This document shows, piece after piece, positions 7,891 through 16,885 of a DNA stretch of 64,000 nt. The notes under the pieces are model-generated. The model was not told the DNA's origin. It ran no database searches and worked only from the letters and a program-made list of their open reading frames with translations. Positions within the stretch are counted from its first letter, which is position 1. Each line of letters begins with the position of its first letter. Both the position numbers and the translations under genes were made by a program. Source of the DNA: CAILHX01 sp964511385 (GTDB taxonomy: Bacteria > Pseudomonadota > Gammaproteobacteria > Burkholderiales > Methylophilaceae); the NCBI GenBank assembly GCA_964511385.1, contig CAZEFE010000001.1, positions 186,001 to 250,000 of the forward strand, in the 5' to 3' direction.

Positions 7891-8823
7891 ATGGATACCA
7901 TCACTGTTGAAGCCAGCGACCTGACTCGCGCATATGGCGGTAATACTGTTGTAAGTGGGGTCAGTTTCAATTTGCGCAAGGGCGAAGTGCTCGGGTTTCT
8001 CGGCCCCAATGGTGCCGGCAAATCCACCACCATGAAAATGCTCACCGGGAATTTGGCGCCCACCGCTGGCAAGGTGACGATCTGCGGCATCGATATCATC
8101 GAAGACCCCAAGGCGGCCAAGGCGCTGATCGGCTACTTGCCGGAAACGCCGCCGCTGTACAAGGAACTGACGGTGGATGAAATGCTGACGCTGGCGGCCA
8201 GGCTGCACGGTGTGAGCCGCGCGGCGGTGAAAAAAGCCGTGCAATCCGCCAAGGAGCGCACCGGGCTGACCGAAATGAGCGGCCGCCTGATTGAAAACCT
8301 GTCCAAGGGCTACCAGCAGCGCGTTGGCATTGCGCAGGCGATCATCCACAACCCGATGGTGGTGATCCTGGATGAGCCGACCGTGGGGCTGGACCCGATC
8401 CAGATCCGCGACATCCGCACGCTGATCAAGGAACTGGGCGGCGAGCACAGCGTCATCCTGTCCACGCACATCCTGCCGGAAGTGGAGATGGTGTGCGACC
8501 ACGTGCAGATCATCCACAGGGGGCGCCTGGTATTCAATGGCACCATCGATGTGCTGAAGCAGCAGCGCCATGGCAACCGCTTGCTGATCGGGCTGGGCAA
8601 TGCACCGGCTGCGGACGAGATCAGCAAAATTGACGGTGTGGTGAGCGTGGAACCCGCGGGTAACGGCTTGCTGCGAGTACGACATTCCGAGACCTCCAGC
8701 CCGGCGGAAGCCATTGTGCAGGCCGCGGTGCAGCATGGCTGGAAGCTTTACCAGATCGCACCGGACCAGACCAGTCTTGAGGAAGTATTCGTGCAGCTGA
8801 CCTACCAGGAAGCTGCGAACTAG
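7891..8823 (+). CDS. ABC transporter ATP-binding protein (GldA-like)
   Basis: The 310-aa ABC ATPase has Walker A GPNGAGKST (residues 38-46), a signature LSKGYQQRVG, Walker B VVILDEPTVGLDP and an H-loop STHIL. A C-terminal extension of about 80 residues is typical of ABC-2 exporters of the Gld/Nos/drug-export type. It starts a four-gene operon with its permease, a GldG-like protein and a DUF4340 protein. No Shine-Dalgarno is visible upstream of this ATG, so the start is less certain than the frame. The substrate is unknown. Confidence 0.9.
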   Translation: MDTITVEASDLTRAYGGNTVVSGVSFNLRKGEVLGFLGPNGAGKSTTMKMLTGNLAPTAGKVTICGIDIIEDPKAAKALIGYLPETPPLYKELTVDEMLTLAARLHGVSRAAVKKAVQSAKERTGLTEMSGRLIENLSKGYQQRVGIAQAIIHNPMVVILDEPTVGLDPIQIRDIRTLIKELGGEHSVILSTHILPEVEMVCDHVQIIHRGRLVFNGTIDVLKQQRHGNRLLIGLGNAPAADEISKIDGVVSVEPAGNGLLRVRHSETSSPAEAIVQAAVQHGWKLYQIAPDQTSLEEVFVQLTYQEAAN

Positions 8824-8842
8824 ATCGAAAAGAGGATACAGC

Positions 8843-9592
8843 ATGATATTTACTGTCGCAGCCAAAGAACTCAGAAGCATGTTCTCCTCCCCGATGGGAT
8901 GGATCATCCTGGCCTTGCTCCAGTTTGTTTTCGCCCATTTCGGCTTTTATGTGGGCGTGGCGGATTATTTTGAAATGATGTCCGGCATGATGCGCCCGGA
9001 GCAGCGCATGGGCGTTACTGAATTCGTCGGCAACAACGTGTTCGGCATGTCTTCCTTCCTCATGCTGTTTGCGGTGCCGCTGCTGTCGATGCGCCTGATC
9101 AGCGAGGAACGCAAGAACCAGACGCTGCCGTTCCTGTTCAGCGCGCCGCTGACGCTGGCGGAAATCGTGCTCGGCAAATTCCTCGGTCTGGTGACGTTTC
9201 TGAGCGTGGTGATTGCGTTCACCGGTTTGATGGTCAGTTCGCTCAACCTGTGGACCGACCTGGATTTCGGTTTTATCGCGGCCAATCTCATCGGCCTGTG
9301 GTTCCTGGTGGCGAGTTTCTCCGCGCTGGGCCTGTTTGTTTCCAGCCTGACCCAGCAGCCGATCGTTGCCGCCATCATCAGCTTTGTTGCACTGTTTGTG
9401 CTGCTAGCGTTCGACAAGTACCTGGCGGGCGACCCGACCAGCATCTTCAACCATTTGTCCCTGATGCGCCATTTCGAGCCGTTTTCGCGCGGCCTGCTGG
9501 ACACCAAGGATTTTGCCTATTTCCTGTTGTTCATTTTGACTTTCCTGACCCTGACGGTGCGTCGTCTCGATGCCGACCGTCTGCGCGGCTAA
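8843..9592 (+). CDS. ABC-2 type permease (GldF-like)
   Basis: The 249-residue protein has about six transmembrane segments, the first at roughly residues 20-40 and the rest from about residue 65 to the C-terminus. The conserved SEERKNQTLPFLFSAPLT region is the cytoplasmic coupling segment of GldF/ABC-2 permeases. AAAGAGG lies upstream of the ATG. It is the membrane partner of the preceding ATPase. Confidence 0.88.
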   Translation: MIFTVAAKELRSMFSSPMGWIILALLQFVFAHFGFYVGVADYFEMMSGMMRPEQRMGVTEFVGNNVFGMSSFLMLFAVPLLSMRLISEERKNQTLPFLFSAPLTLAEIVLGKFLGLVTFLSVVIAFTGLMVSSLNLWTDLDFGFIAANLIGLWFLVASFSALGLFVSSLTQQPIVAAIISFVALFVLLAFDKYLAGDPTSIFNHLSLMRHFEPFSRGLLDTKDFAYFLLFILTFLTLTVRRLDADRLRG

Positions 9593-9613
9593 ACTTACTG
9601 CTCCCTTATTGCC

Positions 9614-10975
9614 ATGACAAAAATCAACCGCAAATTGCGACTCCAGATGTTGATGCAGAACAGCCTGTTCGTAGTGCTGTTCCTGCTGTTAGTTGGTCTG
9701 CTGGGCTATCTGGCGACCGAGTTCCATACCGCACGGGACATTACCCAAAGTGCCCGCAACACCTTGAGCGAGGGCAGTCTGAATGTGCTCAAGCAGATGA
9801 AGGGGCCGGTCAATGTCACGATTTTTGCTGCGGCGGACGATGAGCGCCGCAAACTGATCGTCGATTTCATCACGCGCTACCAGCGCAGCAAGCCGGATCT
9901 TCACATCAAGTTCGTGAACCCGGCGGAAGACCCCAAGCTGGCACAGGATGCCGGGGTGCGTGCAGACGGCGAATTCATTGTTGAGTACAAGAAAAAAAGC
10001 GAGCACCTGCTGCCGCCTATTGTCGAGCAGGATATGACCAATCTGCTGGTGCGTTTATCCAGAACCGATACGCGCACCGTGATGTTTCTGGATGGGCATG
10101 GCGAGCGCAGCCTGATCGGCTTGAAAGAACACGATCTGGGCGCGTTTGGCCAGCACCTGGAGAAAAAGGGCTTCAAGCTGTCCAACCCCGATCTGTTGCA
10201 GTTGCCGGAGGTGCCGAGCAGCGGCGCCATGCTGGTGATTGCCGGGCCGCGCGTAGATCTGTCGGAAATCGAAGTGGACAAGATCAGGAAGTACGTCGCC
10301 AAGGGCGGCAACCTGCTCTGGCTGATCGACCAGGAGCCGATGCACGGCCTGACCCCGTTGGCCGATCAGCTCGGTTTGCAGCTGACTCCCGGCATTGTGG
10401 TTGATCCGGTCGCGGCGCAGGCCGGCGGCGATTACAAAATGGCGTTTTCCAGCCAGTATGCGGAGCACCCGATCACCTTGCGCTTTAACCTGCGGGCATT
10501 GTTCCCGATGGCGCGGCAGATTTCATCCAACGCGGCGGACATGGGCTGGCGCGAAACTTCCCTGATTGACGTTGCCGCCACCGGGTGGCTGGAAACCGGC
10601 GATCTGAATGAAAAGATCAAGTTCGACGCCAAGAAGGATATCGGCGGCCCGATCAATATCGCCGTGGCTATGGAGCGCAAGGTTGAAAACAAGAACCAGC
10701 GCGTGCTGGTGGTGGGCGGCGGCAGTTTCCTGGCGAATACCTTCCTCAACAGCAGCGGCAACCTTGACCTGGGCATCAACATGGTCAACTGGCTGGCTGG
10801 CGACGACAAGCTGATTACCATCCAGCCGCGGCCGTTCAAGGATTCCAATCTTTCCATTCCGGCCAACCGCGCGTTTTCCAACTGGCTGGTGATTCAAGGC
10901 ATCCCAACGGTCATCCTGCCGCTGGCGTTGATCGTGATCGGGCTGACCATCTGGTGGAAGCGTCGCAAGAGATAA
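9614..10975 (+). CDS. GldG-like ABC transporter auxiliary protein
   Basis: The 453-aa protein has an N-terminal transmembrane anchor (about residues 14-35), a large extracytoplasmic region and a C-terminal anchor (about 425-447) followed by a basic tail WWKRRKR. The region with TVMFLDGHGERSL and LLWLIDQEP matches the ABC-type uncharacterised auxiliary (GldG) family, which accompanies GldA/GldF-like transporters. In Bacteroidetes Gld proteins serve gliding; here the role is unknown and gliding should not be assumed. Confidence 0.85.
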   Translation: MTKINRKLRLQMLMQNSLFVVLFLLLVGLLGYLATEFHTARDITQSARNTLSEGSLNVLKQMKGPVNVTIFAAADDERRKLIVDFITRYQRSKPDLHIKFVNPAEDPKLAQDAGVRADGEFIVEYKKKSEHLLPPIVEQDMTNLLVRLSRTDTRTVMFLDGHGERSLIGLKEHDLGAFGQHLEKKGFKLSNPDLLQLPEVPSSGAMLVIAGPRVDLSEIEVDKIRKYVAKGGNLLWLIDQEPMHGLTPLADQLGLQLTPGIVVDPVAAQAGGDYKMAFSSQYAEHPITLRFNLRALFPMARQISSNAADMGWRETSLIDVAATGWLETGDLNEKIKFDAKKDIGGPINIAVAMERKVENKNQRVLVVGGGSFLANTFLNSSGNLDLGINMVNWLAGDDKLITIQPRPFKDSNLSIPANRAFSNWLVIQGIPTVILPLALIVIGLTIWWKRRKR

Positions 10976-10995
10976 GGACAGGGGTAGTTCAGATC

Positions 10996-11877
10996 ATGAA
11001 AAAACGGTGGTTGATCAATCTGGTATTGCTGTTGGTGGTGGTGGCGCTGGGCGCTTTTGTCCTGACGCGTCCGAAAGCGGTGGACGGCAACAAGGCCAAG
11101 ACATTTGCCATAGCGGCATTTGATCCGGCAACGGTGACCAGGCTCACGATCGAAAGCGGCGTTAAAAAACCGGTGGTGTTCGAAAAGAAAGATGGCCGCT
11201 GGTTCATGCTGGAGCCGTTCAAGGGCCGGGCGGATGCGCTGTCCATTGGCCGCATCCTGTCCATCGCCAATGCAACGAGCCAGGAAAAGCTGGCGCTGGA
11301 AGATGTGGCCCGGTTCGGGCTGGATCATCCGCAGGTCAAGGTAAAGGCCGACGACAAGGTATTCGAGTTCGGCATGTACAACCCGGTGGGCGGCGAGCAG
11401 TTCGTTGCGCATGAGCGTTTTGTGTACACCGTACCCAGCGTTTATGCCGAAGCCGCCGCAACGCAGCCGCTGGAATTGCTGGACAAACATCCGTTCGAGC
11501 CGGGCGAGGAAATGGTCGGCTTTGATCTGTCGGCACTGGAACAGTGGGAACTCAGCCGCCTGAATGTGGATTTGCAGGCGGACGGCAAATGGAAAGTGTC
11601 TGCTGCGGCTGCAAAACCGGATCAGAACCAGATGAACGAGTGGTTCATGTTATGGCAGCATCTGGTCGCCACTTCGGTGGAGCCTTATGCGCCGGATAAA
11701 ACGCCGCACCCCTTCGTGCTGGTCAAACTCAAGGGTGGCAAGACCATCAAACTGGTCAAGATGCAGGAATCCCCGGAGTTGCTGCTAGTGCGGGAAGACG
11801 AACAGATGCAATACCATTTCCCGCAGGATGTCGGTTTTACCATCCTGAATCCCCCGGCAGGGTTCAAGCCGGAATAA
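10996..11877 (+). CDS. DUF4340 family membrane-anchored protein
   Basis: I use the ATG at 10996, which gives a 293-aa protein starting with a membrane anchor (MKKRWLINLVLLLVV). The rest is predicted extracytoplasmic and shows the DUF4340 pattern, including AFDPATVTRLTIES and FEKKDGRWFMLEPFKGRAD. DUF4340 genes repeatedly follow GldG-like genes, so it is probably an accessory subunit of this exporter. Biochemical function is unknown. Confidence 0.85.
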   Translation: MKKRWLINLVLLLVVVALGAFVLTRPKAVDGNKAKTFAIAAFDPATVTRLTIESGVKKPVVFEKKDGRWFMLEPFKGRADALSIGRILSIANATSQEKLALEDVARFGLDHPQVKVKADDKVFEFGMYNPVGGEQFVAHERFVYTVPSVYAEAAATQPLELLDKHPFEPGEEMVGFDLSALEQWELSRLNVDLQADGKWKVSAAAAKPDQNQMNEWFMLWQHLVATSVEPYAPDKTPHPFVLVKLKGGKTIKLVKMQESPELLLVREDEQMQYHFPQDVGFTILNPPAGFKPE

Positions 11878-11886
11878 AACACGCCG

Positions 11887-12705
11887 ATGCCAGAGCTGCC
11901 CGAAGTCGAAACCACCCGGCGCGGGCTGCTGCCTCTTGAAAACCAGCAGGTGGCATCGGTGCTGGTGCGCAACGCATCGCTGCGCTGGCCGGTGACATCT
12001 GGGCTTTCCTCATTACTTTCCGGACAACATTTCCTTCGGCTCGAGCGCCGCGCCAAGTACCTGCTGGCACGCTGCGAACGCGGCACCCTGCTGGTGCATC
12101 TGGGCATGTCGGGCCGCCTGTGCCTGCTGCAGCAAGCCGAACCCGCCGGCAAACACGACCATGTAGATATCAACTTTGCCAGCGGCCAAGTGTTGCGGTT
12201 GCGCGACCCGCGGCGTTTTGGCGCGGTGTTATGGATTGAAGGGGATGACCCGTTGCAGCACCCCTTGCTGGCTAGCCTGGGTGTCGAGCCGCTGGAAGCC
12301 GATTTCGATGGCGCTTACCTGTATCGCGCAACCCGTAGCCGGAGCGCGCCGATCAAAACCGTCATCATGGATGCACATCTGGTGGTGGGCGTGGGCAACA
12401 TCTACGCCAGCGAGGCGTTGTTCCGCGCCGGCATCCACCCTGAAACGCCCGCCAACCGCATCGGCCTGGTGCGATACCAGAAGCTGGCGGCGGAAATCAA
12501 GGCCACGTTGGCCGCCGCGATAGAAGCCGGCGGTAGCAGCCTGCGCGATTTTTTTGGCGCGGACGGCAACCCCGGCTATTTCCAGCAGGCGTATTTTGTC
12601 TACGGGCGCACCGGGCAGCCGTGCAAGGTGTGCGGAACGGTCATCAGCACCATGCAGCAGGGGCAGCGCTCGACGTTTTACTGTCCGCGCTGCCAGAAGG
12701 CTTAA
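11887..12705 (+). CDS. mutM: formamidopyrimidine-DNA glycosylase
   Basis: The protein has 272 aa. It starts MPELPEVET, where Pro2 is the catalytic nucleophile and Glu3 the general acid, and ends with a C4 zinc finger CKVC-x16-CPRC. It removes 8-oxoguanine and formamidopyrimidines from DNA and cuts the strand. It begins nine bases after the DUF4340 gene and may be co-transcribed with the exporter operon. Its 3' end overlaps that of the convergent suhB by four bases. Confidence 0.97.
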   Translation: MPELPEVETTRRGLLPLENQQVASVLVRNASLRWPVTSGLSSLLSGQHFLRLERRAKYLLARCERGTLLVHLGMSGRLCLLQQAEPAGKHDHVDINFASGQVLRLRDPRRFGAVLWIEGDDPLQHPLLASLGVEPLEADFDGAYLYRATRSRSAPIKTVIMDAHLVVGVGNIYASEALFRAGIHPETPANRIGLVRYQKLAAEIKATLAAAIEAGGSSLRDFFGADGNPGYFQQAYFVYGRTGQPCKVCGTVISTMQQGQRSTFYCPRCQKA

Positions 12706-13508
12706 CGCGGCGTTTTCAGCGCATCCGTCAGGTGTGGTGCCAGCACCTGCAGCATCTGGCCGAAGATTTTCGGGTTGCCGCCAACAACATTGCCGGTTTC
12801 CAGCCAGCTTTCGTTGCCTTCGAAGTCGCCTACCAGGCCTCCGGCTTCGGTAATCAGCAAGGCGCCGGCAGCAATATCCCACTTGGATAAACCGATTTCC
12901 CAGAAGCCGTCGTAGTGGCCTGCGGCGACGTGCGCCAGGTCGAGCGCGGCGGAGCCGGGGCGGCGGATGCCGGAGGTGCTGAGAATCATGCTTTTCAGCA
13001 TCGGCAGGTAAGTGTCCAGATGGGTGAAATCACGGAACGGGAAGCCGGTGCCGATAATGGCGTCCTGCAGCTTGGTGCGCTTGCTGACGCGGATTCTGCG
13101 GTCGTTGAGGAATGCGCCCTGGCCGCGAGTGGCGGAGTACAGGTCGTTGCTGTTGACGTCGTACACCACAGCCTGGTCGAGCACGCCTTTGTGCAGCAGC
13201 GCGATGGACACCGCGTACTGCGGGAAGCCGTGCAGGAAGTTGGTGGTGCCGTCCAGCGGGTCGATGATCCACAGATATTCGCTGTTGTTGTCGGTGGTGC
13301 CGGATTCTTCGCCCAGGATGGAGTGCTGCGGGTAGGCGCCGAGCAGGGTTTCGATGATGGCGGCTTCGGCGGCGTGGTCCACTTCGCTGACGTAGTCGTT
13401 ATGCGTCTTGTTCTGGATTTGCAGAATATCCAGGTTCTGGGAGGCGCGGTTGATGATGGAACCGGCGCGACGGGCGGCCTTGATGGCCGTATTGAGCATG
13501 GGGTGCAT
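12702..13508 (-). CDS. suhB: inositol-1-monophosphatase family protein SuhB
   Basis: I prefer the start at 13508 (MHPMLNTAIKAARRAG), which matches the SuhB N-terminus, giving 268 aa. Metal-binding motifs GEESG and DPLDGTTNF and the C-terminal WDIAAGALLITEAGG are present. SuhB hydrolyses inositol phosphate in vitro and in E. coli acts with the NusA/rRNA antitermination complex. It is divergent from trmJ, as in many proteobacteria where suhB-trmJ neighbours the isc operon. Confidence 0.94.
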   Translation of the reverse strand: MHPMLNTAIKAARRAGSIINRASQNLDILQIQNKTHNDYVSEVDHAAEAAIIETLLGAYPQHSILGEESGTTDNNSEYLWIIDPLDGTTNFLHGFPQYAVSIALLHKGVLDQAVVYDVNSNDLYSATRGQGAFLNDRRIRVSKRTKLQDAIIGTGFPFRDFTHLDTYLPMLKSMILSTSGIRRPGSAALDLAHVAAGHYDGFWEIGLSKWDIAAGALLITEAGGLVGDFEGNESWLETGNVVGGNPKIFGQMLQVLAPHLTDALKTPR

Positions 13509-13551
13509 AATGGTGTGCAAGAACGAATAAAATAGCCGCCTATTTTACCTG

Positions 13552-14322
13552 ATGAATGATGCGAAGATGAAACTTGTCAGTCCCGCGGAGGTGCTGGGGA
13601 GGGTGCGCGTGGTGCTGTGCCAGACCAGCCACCCCGGCAATATTGGCTCGGCGGCACGCGCCATGAAAACCATGGGCTTGTCGCGGCTGTACCTGGTCAG
13701 GCCACGCAAGTTCCCGCATGCCGAGGCGGTTGCCATGGCCTCCGGCGCGACGGATGTGCTGGATGCGGCGCAGGTGTGCGATTCGCTGGAACAGGCGCTT
13801 GCCGGGTGTGGGCTGGTGCTGGGCATGACCGCCAGGCGCCGTGAACTGTCGCACCAGCCGGCTTCGCCGCGGCAGGCGGCGGCAGAAGTGCTGGCATGTG
13901 CGGCGGATGGCGAGGTGGCGCTGGTGTTCGGCAACGAAACCAGCGGCATGTCGAACGAGGAGTTGATCCTGTGCCAGCGTCTGGCGCATATTCCGGCCAA
14001 TCCGGAGTATTCGTCGCTGAACCTGGCGGCGGCGGTGCAGCTGATGGCGTATGAGTTGCGCGTGGCGGCCCTGGGCGACGCGCAGGAAGAACTGGCTGCG
14101 CCGCACCCCAACCCGTACCGGCGCGTCAAACCCGCCACGCACGATGAAATCGAGGGGTTTTACGGGCATCTGGAGCGGGCGCTGGTGACTATCGGCTATC
14201 TTGACCCGGCCCAGCCCAAGCGCCTGATGTCGCGGTTGCGCCGGCTGTTTGCGCGCGCCGGCTTGCAGCAGGAGGAAATCAATATCCTGCGTGGGGTGCT
14301 CAAGGCAATTGAAAAAGACTAG
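13552..14322 (+). CDS. trmJ: tRNA (cytidine/uridine-32-2'-O-)-methyltransferase
   Basis: The 256-residue SPOUT methyltransferase has the family signatures TSHPGNIGSAARAMKTMGL near the N-terminus and VFGNETSGMSNEEL and NLAAAVQLMAYELR of the knotted SAM site. It methylates ribose 32 in the anticodon loop of several tRNAs. It lies divergent to suhB and upstream of cysE and the isc genes, the usual context. Confidence 0.93.
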   Translation: MNDAKMKLVSPAEVLGRVRVVLCQTSHPGNIGSAARAMKTMGLSRLYLVRPRKFPHAEAVAMASGATDVLDAAQVCDSLEQALAGCGLVLGMTARRRELSHQPASPRQAAAEVLACAADGEVALVFGNETSGMSNEELILCQRLAHIPANPEYSSLNLAAAVQLMAYELRVAALGDAQEELAAPHPNPYRRVKPATHDEIEGFYGHLERALVTIGYLDPAQPKRLMSRLRRLFARAGLQQEEINILRGVLKAIEKD

Positions 14323-14362
14323 GTTGCGCTTTTGTGGCAGAATGGCAGCCTAATTCATATAT

Positions 14363-14386
14363 ATCAACAAGTTATAATTTGTTGAT
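14363..14386 (+). promoter_or_regulatory. palindrome around the -10 box upstream of cysE
   Basis: ATCAACAA (14363-14370) and TTGTTGAT (14379-14386) form a perfect inverted repeat whose 8-nt centre contains TATAAT (14373-14378), 27 nt before the cysE ATG. TTTTT follows, so it could instead be a weak trmJ terminator. An operator overlapping the cysE promoter is the other reading. No good -35 box is seen. Confidence 0.4.
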
Positions 14387-14404
14387 TTTTCTGGTTATCC
14401 GAAT

Positions 14405-15157
14405 ATGTTCCAGCATTTGCGTGAAGACATTGCCGTAGTTTTTGAGCGTGACCCTGCGGCCCGTAATACCTGGGAGGTGTTGACCACCTACCCGGGCGTG
14501 CATGCGCTGATTTTCCATCGGCTGACGCATCGCCTGTGGGGGCTGGGTTTGCGCTGGCTGGCACGATTCATCTCGCATCTGTCACGCTGGCTGACCGGTA
14601 TCGAGATTCACCCTGGCGCGACCATCGGCCGCCGTGTCTTTATCGATCACGGCATGGGGGTGGTGATCGGTGAAACCGCGGTGATCAGCGACGACTGCAC
14701 GCTTTATCACGGCGTGACGCTGGGCGGCACTTCGTGGAACAAGGGCAAGCGCCACCCCACGCTGGAAGCCGGGGTGGTGATCGGCGCCGGGGCCAAGGTG
14801 CTGGGGCCGATTGTGGTCGGTACCGGGGCCAAGATCGGTTCCAATGCGGTGGTGGTGAAAGATGTGCCGCCGGGAGCTACCGCGGTGGGTATTCCCGCGC
14901 GCATCCTGGACCAGGAAAAAGCCAAGCAGCGCGATGAAACGGCGCAGAAGATGGGCTTTTCGGCGTATGCGATGGGTGATGATGGCAATGACCCCATGAC
15001 CCGGGCGATCCATGCGTTGCTCGACCACGCTGCCGAGCAGGACAAACGCTTGCAGGAGTTGACGGAGCAGCTTGCCAGGCTGGGCGCCGACGTGGAAGTG
15101 GATGAGAAAATTGGTGAAGCGTTTGATGTGAACTATCTGAACAAAATAGTTGACTAA
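14405..15157 (+). CDS. cysE: serine O-acetyltransferase
   Basis: The 250-aa protein has an N-terminal helical domain (about residues 1-65) and a left-handed beta-helix of hexapeptide repeats (IHPGATIGRRVFIDHG, GVTLGGT, GAGAKVLGPI). It acetylates serine with acetyl-CoA, the first step of cysteine synthesis, which supplies substrate for the cysteine desulfurases downstream. Its last codons and stop lie inside the predicted IscR box of the isc promoter, so the two transcription units abut. Confidence 0.95.
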   Translation: MFQHLREDIAVVFERDPAARNTWEVLTTYPGVHALIFHRLTHRLWGLGLRWLARFISHLSRWLTGIEIHPGATIGRRVFIDHGMGVVIGETAVISDDCTLYHGVTLGGTSWNKGKRHPTLEAGVVIGAGAKVLGPIVVGTGAKIGSNAVVVKDVPPGATAVGIPARILDQEKAKQRDETAQKMGFSAYAMGDDGNDPMTRAIHALLDHAAEQDKRLQELTEQLARLGADVEVDEKIGEAFDVNYLNKIVD

Positions 15158-15170
15158 AGTTGTAGGGTAT
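15146..15170 (+). promoter_or_regulatory. IscR type 1 box and isc promoter
   Basis: The 25 bases from ATAGTTGACTAAAG onward match, by eye, 22 of 25 positions of the type 1 IscR consensus (ATASYYGACT-RWWW-YAGTCRRSTAT). The site includes the cysE stop codon and overlaps a -35 region; TATTATAAA at 15168-15176 is the likely -10. This is where [2Fe-2S]-IscR represses the isc operon in E. coli, and the same autoregulation is inferred here. iscR starts 94 bp further on. Confidence 0.7.
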
Positions 15171-15263
15171 TATAAAGTTCGCCCTGAATTTTGGTGAGTT
15201 TGAACGCAACTATTTTGATTGAGCCCGGTTGTTTGCGCCTGGCTTAACGCGAGGGCAAATTAC

Positions 15264-15743
15264 ATGAGACTAACCACAAAAGGTCGTTTTGCAGTCACTG
15301 CCATGCTGGATCTGGCGATCAACGAAAATGGCCGTCCAGTGACGCTGGCGGGCATCAGCGAACGCCAAAGCATCTCTCTTTCCTATCTGGAGCAGTTATT
15401 CAGCCGTCTGCGCCAGAGTGGCCTGGTAAAAAGCGTGCGCGGCCCGGGCGGCGGTTATCGCGTAGCCAAGGCGCTGGACGATGTGTCGGTGTCCGATATT
15501 ATCCGTGCCGTGGATGAGCAGATCGATGCGACCCAGTGCGGTGGCAACGAGAACTGCCGCGGCGAAAAGCGCTGCATGACGCACGAGTTGTGGACGGCGC
15601 TGAACCATAAAATCCTGGATTACCTGGAGGGCGTGAGCCTGGCGCAGTTGGTGGCTTCGCAGCAGAGCGGGAATTCGGTGGTGAATATCGATTCCGCCCG
15701 CAAAAAGCAGCCCCAGGCAGCGGCCGCACATGGTTTACTTTGA
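15264..15743 (+). CDS. iscR: Fe-S cluster-binding Rrf2-family regulator IscR
   Basis: The ATG at 15264 gives 159 aa starting MRLTTKGRFAVTAMLDLA, the conserved IscR N-terminus, with GAGGG eight bases upstream. It has a winged helix-turn-helix and cluster ligands C92, C98, C104 and H107, the same positions as E. coli IscR. It senses Fe-S status and controls the isc operon through the box upstream. Its end overlaps the next gene by 14 nt. Confidence 0.97.
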   Translation: MRLTTKGRFAVTAMLDLAINENGRPVTLAGISERQSISLSYLEQLFSRLRQSGLVKSVRGPGGGYRVAKALDDVSVSDIIRAVDEQIDATQCGGNENCRGEKRCMTHELWTALNHKILDYLEGVSLAQLVASQQSGNSVVNIDSARKKQPQAAAAHGLL

Positions 15744-16866
15744 CCATAATGCAACCAGTCCGCTGGACCCGCATGTCCAGCAAGTGATGCTGCCATACCT
15801 GGCATCGGCAAATGCCAGCAGCCGCCACAGTCTGGGGCGGCATGCCAGGCAGGCGCTGGATCATGCGCGCGAACAGGTCGCGGCGGCGGTGGGCGCGCAT
15901 CCATCGCAAGTGTTTTTTACCAGCGGCGGCACCGAGGCGGACAACCTGGCGATCCAGGGCGTGTGCGCGGCGCTCAAGCCATCGCAGATTGTAGTGAGCG
16001 CTATCGAACATCCGGCAGTGATGCGCACGGCGCTGGGCATGCGCAGGCAAGGCTGGCAGGTGCGGGTCGCAGCGGCGGAAACTGACGGCCGGGTCAGCCG
16101 GGATGATGTTGCGGCTGCGCTGCAAACCGCGACCGGCCTGGTGTCGGTGATGATGGCGAACAACGAAACCGGCGTGCTGCAGGACATTGGCGCACTGGCG
16201 GCAATGGCACGCAAACAGGGTGCGGTATTCCACACCGATGCGGTGCAGGCGTTAGGCAAAGGCGCGGTCAACTTCAGCGAGCTGGCGGCATCCGGGGTAC
16301 AGGCCATGAGTCTGTCGGCGCACAAGATCGGCGGGCCGCAAGGCGCGGGCGCCCTGGTGTTGGACAAGCGGGTGGATATTTACCCGGTGCAACACGGCGG
16401 CGGCCAGGAAAAAGGCCTGCGCGGCGGCACCGAAAATGTAGCGGCGATTGTGGGTTTTGGCGCGGCGTGTGAACTATTGGCGTCACGCCAGCCGGAAACG
16501 CGCCTGGGCGAACTCAGAAACGCCATCGAAGCCGGTATCGTCCAGCTCGGCGGGGTCGTGTTTGGCGCAGAAGCGCAGCGACTGCCCAATACCAGCTTTT
16601 TTGCCTTCCCCAATATCGACGGCGAAACGCTGGTGATGGCGCTGGACCGTGCCGGATTCGCGGTTGCCAGCGGCTCCGCATGCTCCAGCGACAGCAGCGA
16701 CCCCAGCCCGGTATTGCTGGCGATGGGCGTTACGCCGGAACTGGCGCAAGGCGCCGTCAGAATCAGCCTGGGTTATGGCAACAGCATGGAAGAGATACAG
16801 CAGTTTTTTCAGACATTGAAGCGCGAGTTGTCAAAACTGCGGCAGTTTGCAGCCATTGCGGCTTAG
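15730..16866 (+). CDS. second cysteine desulfurase (NifS/IscS-like)
   Basis: The 378-aa aminotransferase class V protein has the PLP lysine K199 in SLSAHK and the active-site cysteine C318 in SGSACSSD. It is related to but distinct from the IscS encoded next. It overlaps iscR by 14 nt, so it is translated as part of the isc operon. It should release sulfur from cysteine as a persulfide. Whether it feeds IscU or another acceptor is not known; a paralogue here is seen in several betaproteobacteria. Confidence 0.88.
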   Translation: MVYFDHNATSPLDPHVQQVMLPYLASANASSRHSLGRHARQALDHAREQVAAAVGAHPSQVFFTSGGTEADNLAIQGVCAALKPSQIVVSAIEHPAVMRTALGMRRQGWQVRVAAAETDGRVSRDDVAAALQTATGLVSVMMANNETGVLQDIGALAAMARKQGAVFHTDAVQALGKGAVNFSELAASGVQAMSLSAHKIGGPQGAGALVLDKRVDIYPVQHGGGQEKGLRGGTENVAAIVGFGAACELLASRQPETRLGELRNAIEAGIVQLGGVVFGAEAQRLPNTSFFAFPNIDGETLVMALDRAGFAVASGSACSSDSSDPSPVLLAMGVTPELAQGAVRISLGYGNSMEEIQQFFQTLKRELSKLRQFAAIAA

Positions 16867-16885
16867 AGGAGTTTAAGGAACCAAC

